From assembly GCA_029946105.1 (NCBI GenBank), contig JAQSDW010000211.1, positions 50,494-114,493 of the forward strand: a stretch of DNA of 64,000 bases, given 5' to 3'. How positions within the stretch are numbered: position 1 is the stretch's first letter; every line of letters starts with the position of its first letter. A program made the translations under genes and the position numbers. Positions 63,628 to 64,000 of the stretch are shown here, piece by piece. Under the pieces are notes generated by a model, which was not told the origin of the DNA, searched no databases, and worked only from the letters and a program-made list of their open reading frames with translations. The stretch comes from Reyranella sp. (GTDB lineage Bacteria; Pseudomonadota; Alphaproteobacteria; Reyranellales; Reyranellaceae).

Positions 63628-64000
63628 ATGCGAGCGTTGGTGTGCGAGGCCTATGGCCCGATCGAGTCCCTAAAGATCATGGACATGCCCAAGCCCGCGC
63701 CCGCGCCAGGCGAGGTTCTCGTCAAGGTAGGTGCTGCTGGCGTGAGCTTCGCCGCCCTGCTGGGCATCCAGGGCAAGCACCAGAACAAGCCGCCGCTGCC
63801 CTTCGTGCCGGGCAACGAGATCTCGGGCGAGGTCGTGGCGCTGGGCGATGGCGTCGACCATCTCAAAGTCGGGCAACGCATTGCCACGGGCGGCAGCCGC
63901 GGCGGCTTCGCCGAATATTGCGTCACCATCGCCGCCAACGCCGTGCCGATCCCCGACGCCTTGCCCTACGCCGAAGCAACGAACTTCCCGACGCTCTATC
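63628..64000 (+). CDS. NADPH:quinone oxidoreductase/zinc-less alcohol dehydrogenase, 5' part
   Basis: Only the first 124 codons are in the window. The start MRALVCEAYGPIESLKI, followed by GEVLVKVGAAGVSFAALL and PFVPGNEISGEVVALGDGV, is the GroES-like N-terminal half of medium-chain dehydrogenases of the quinone-oxidoreductase type; the catalytic-zinc Cys of alcohol dehydrogenases is replaced (GVSFAALL). AAGGGGAAA precedes the ATG. The Rossmann half lies beyond position 64000. Confidence 0.88.
   Translation, partial: MRALVCEAYGPIESLKIMDMPKPAPAPGEVLVKVGAAGVSFAALLGIQGKHQNKPPLPFVPGNEISGEVVALGDGVDHLKVGQRIATGGSRGGFAEYCVTIAANAVPIPDALPYAEATNFPTLY

Overview
The window is a 64-kb stretch of dense, GC-rich chromosome, roughly two-thirds G+C by eye. 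The gene set points to a metabolically versatile aerobic alphaproteobacterium. It includes an Aap-type amino-acid permease, NAD-linked Fds formate dehydrogenase, ETF-ubiquinone oxidoreductase, heme A synthase, PuuD, several tripartite tricarboxylate transporter (Bug/TctC) proteins and many amidohydrolases. A Rhodospirillales/Reyranella-like soil or water bacterium is my guess from gene content only. I see no rRNA, tRNA, CRISPR array, insertion sequence, prophage or origin. No gap between genes exceeds about 290 bases.

Layout. 0-24.5 kb is a scavenging region. It holds a Bug binding protein, four amidohydrolase-superfamily enzymes (D-aminoacylase type, HutF, a deacetylase type and an amidohydrolase-2 type), three beta-lactamase-fold serine hydrolases (one truncated), an aapJQM transporter without its ATPase, a TauD-type dioxygenase, an orphan acyl carrier protein, MmsA, an FAD amine oxidase-like protein, a GMC oxidoreductase and a family-5 ABC binding protein. 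24.4-42.8 kb is mainly housekeeping and membrane functions. It holds a standalone RAM-domain protein, an RhlE-type helicase, a cupin, a MATE exporter, a methyltransferase, a frameshifted MAPEG gene, a very large flavin/Fe-S oxidoreductase resembling a fusion of both Nfn subunits, heme A synthase followed by a Sel1/peptidoglycan-binding protein, and the minus-strand group etfQO-TPR-ispE. A MetX-like protein, a uracil-DNA glycosylase and a GNAT protein close this part.

42.9-62 kb is the most coherent part, an oxalate/formate/one-carbon/glyoxylate locus. On the minus strand lie fdsGBA-fdsD and a LysR regulator. Divergent to them, on the plus strand, lie tctC-tctB-tctA, a GntR/FCD regulator, oxalyl-CoA decarboxylase, formyl-CoA:oxalate CoA-transferase, a free-standing formyltransferase resembling the N-terminal domain of 10-formyl-THF dehydrogenase (ALDH1L1), and formate-THF ligase. 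Malate synthase A and urate hydroxylase PuuD follow. Read together: a carboxylate, possibly oxalate, is imported and activated to oxalyl-CoA. It is decarboxylated to formyl-CoA, and the C1 unit is either oxidised as formate by Fds or placed on tetrahydrofolate. The ALDH1L1-N-like protein sits exactly where a direct formyl-CoA-to-folate transferase, or a formyl-folate hydrolase, would be useful; this is the best candidate for an undescribed activity here. Malate synthase consumes glyoxylate, which can also come from urate breakdown.

62-64 kb: behind puuD lies a small membrane-anchored protein resembling the RNase-type toxin domains of polymorphic toxins. Its stop codon overlaps the start of a small partner gene, as in a toxin-immunity pair. 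An enoyl-CoA hydratase and the start of a quinone-oxidoreductase/zinc-less alcohol dehydrogenase gene, cut by the window edge, complete the region. Palindromic intergenic repeats occur at four places; two near-identical inverted copies flank aapJ-hutF.
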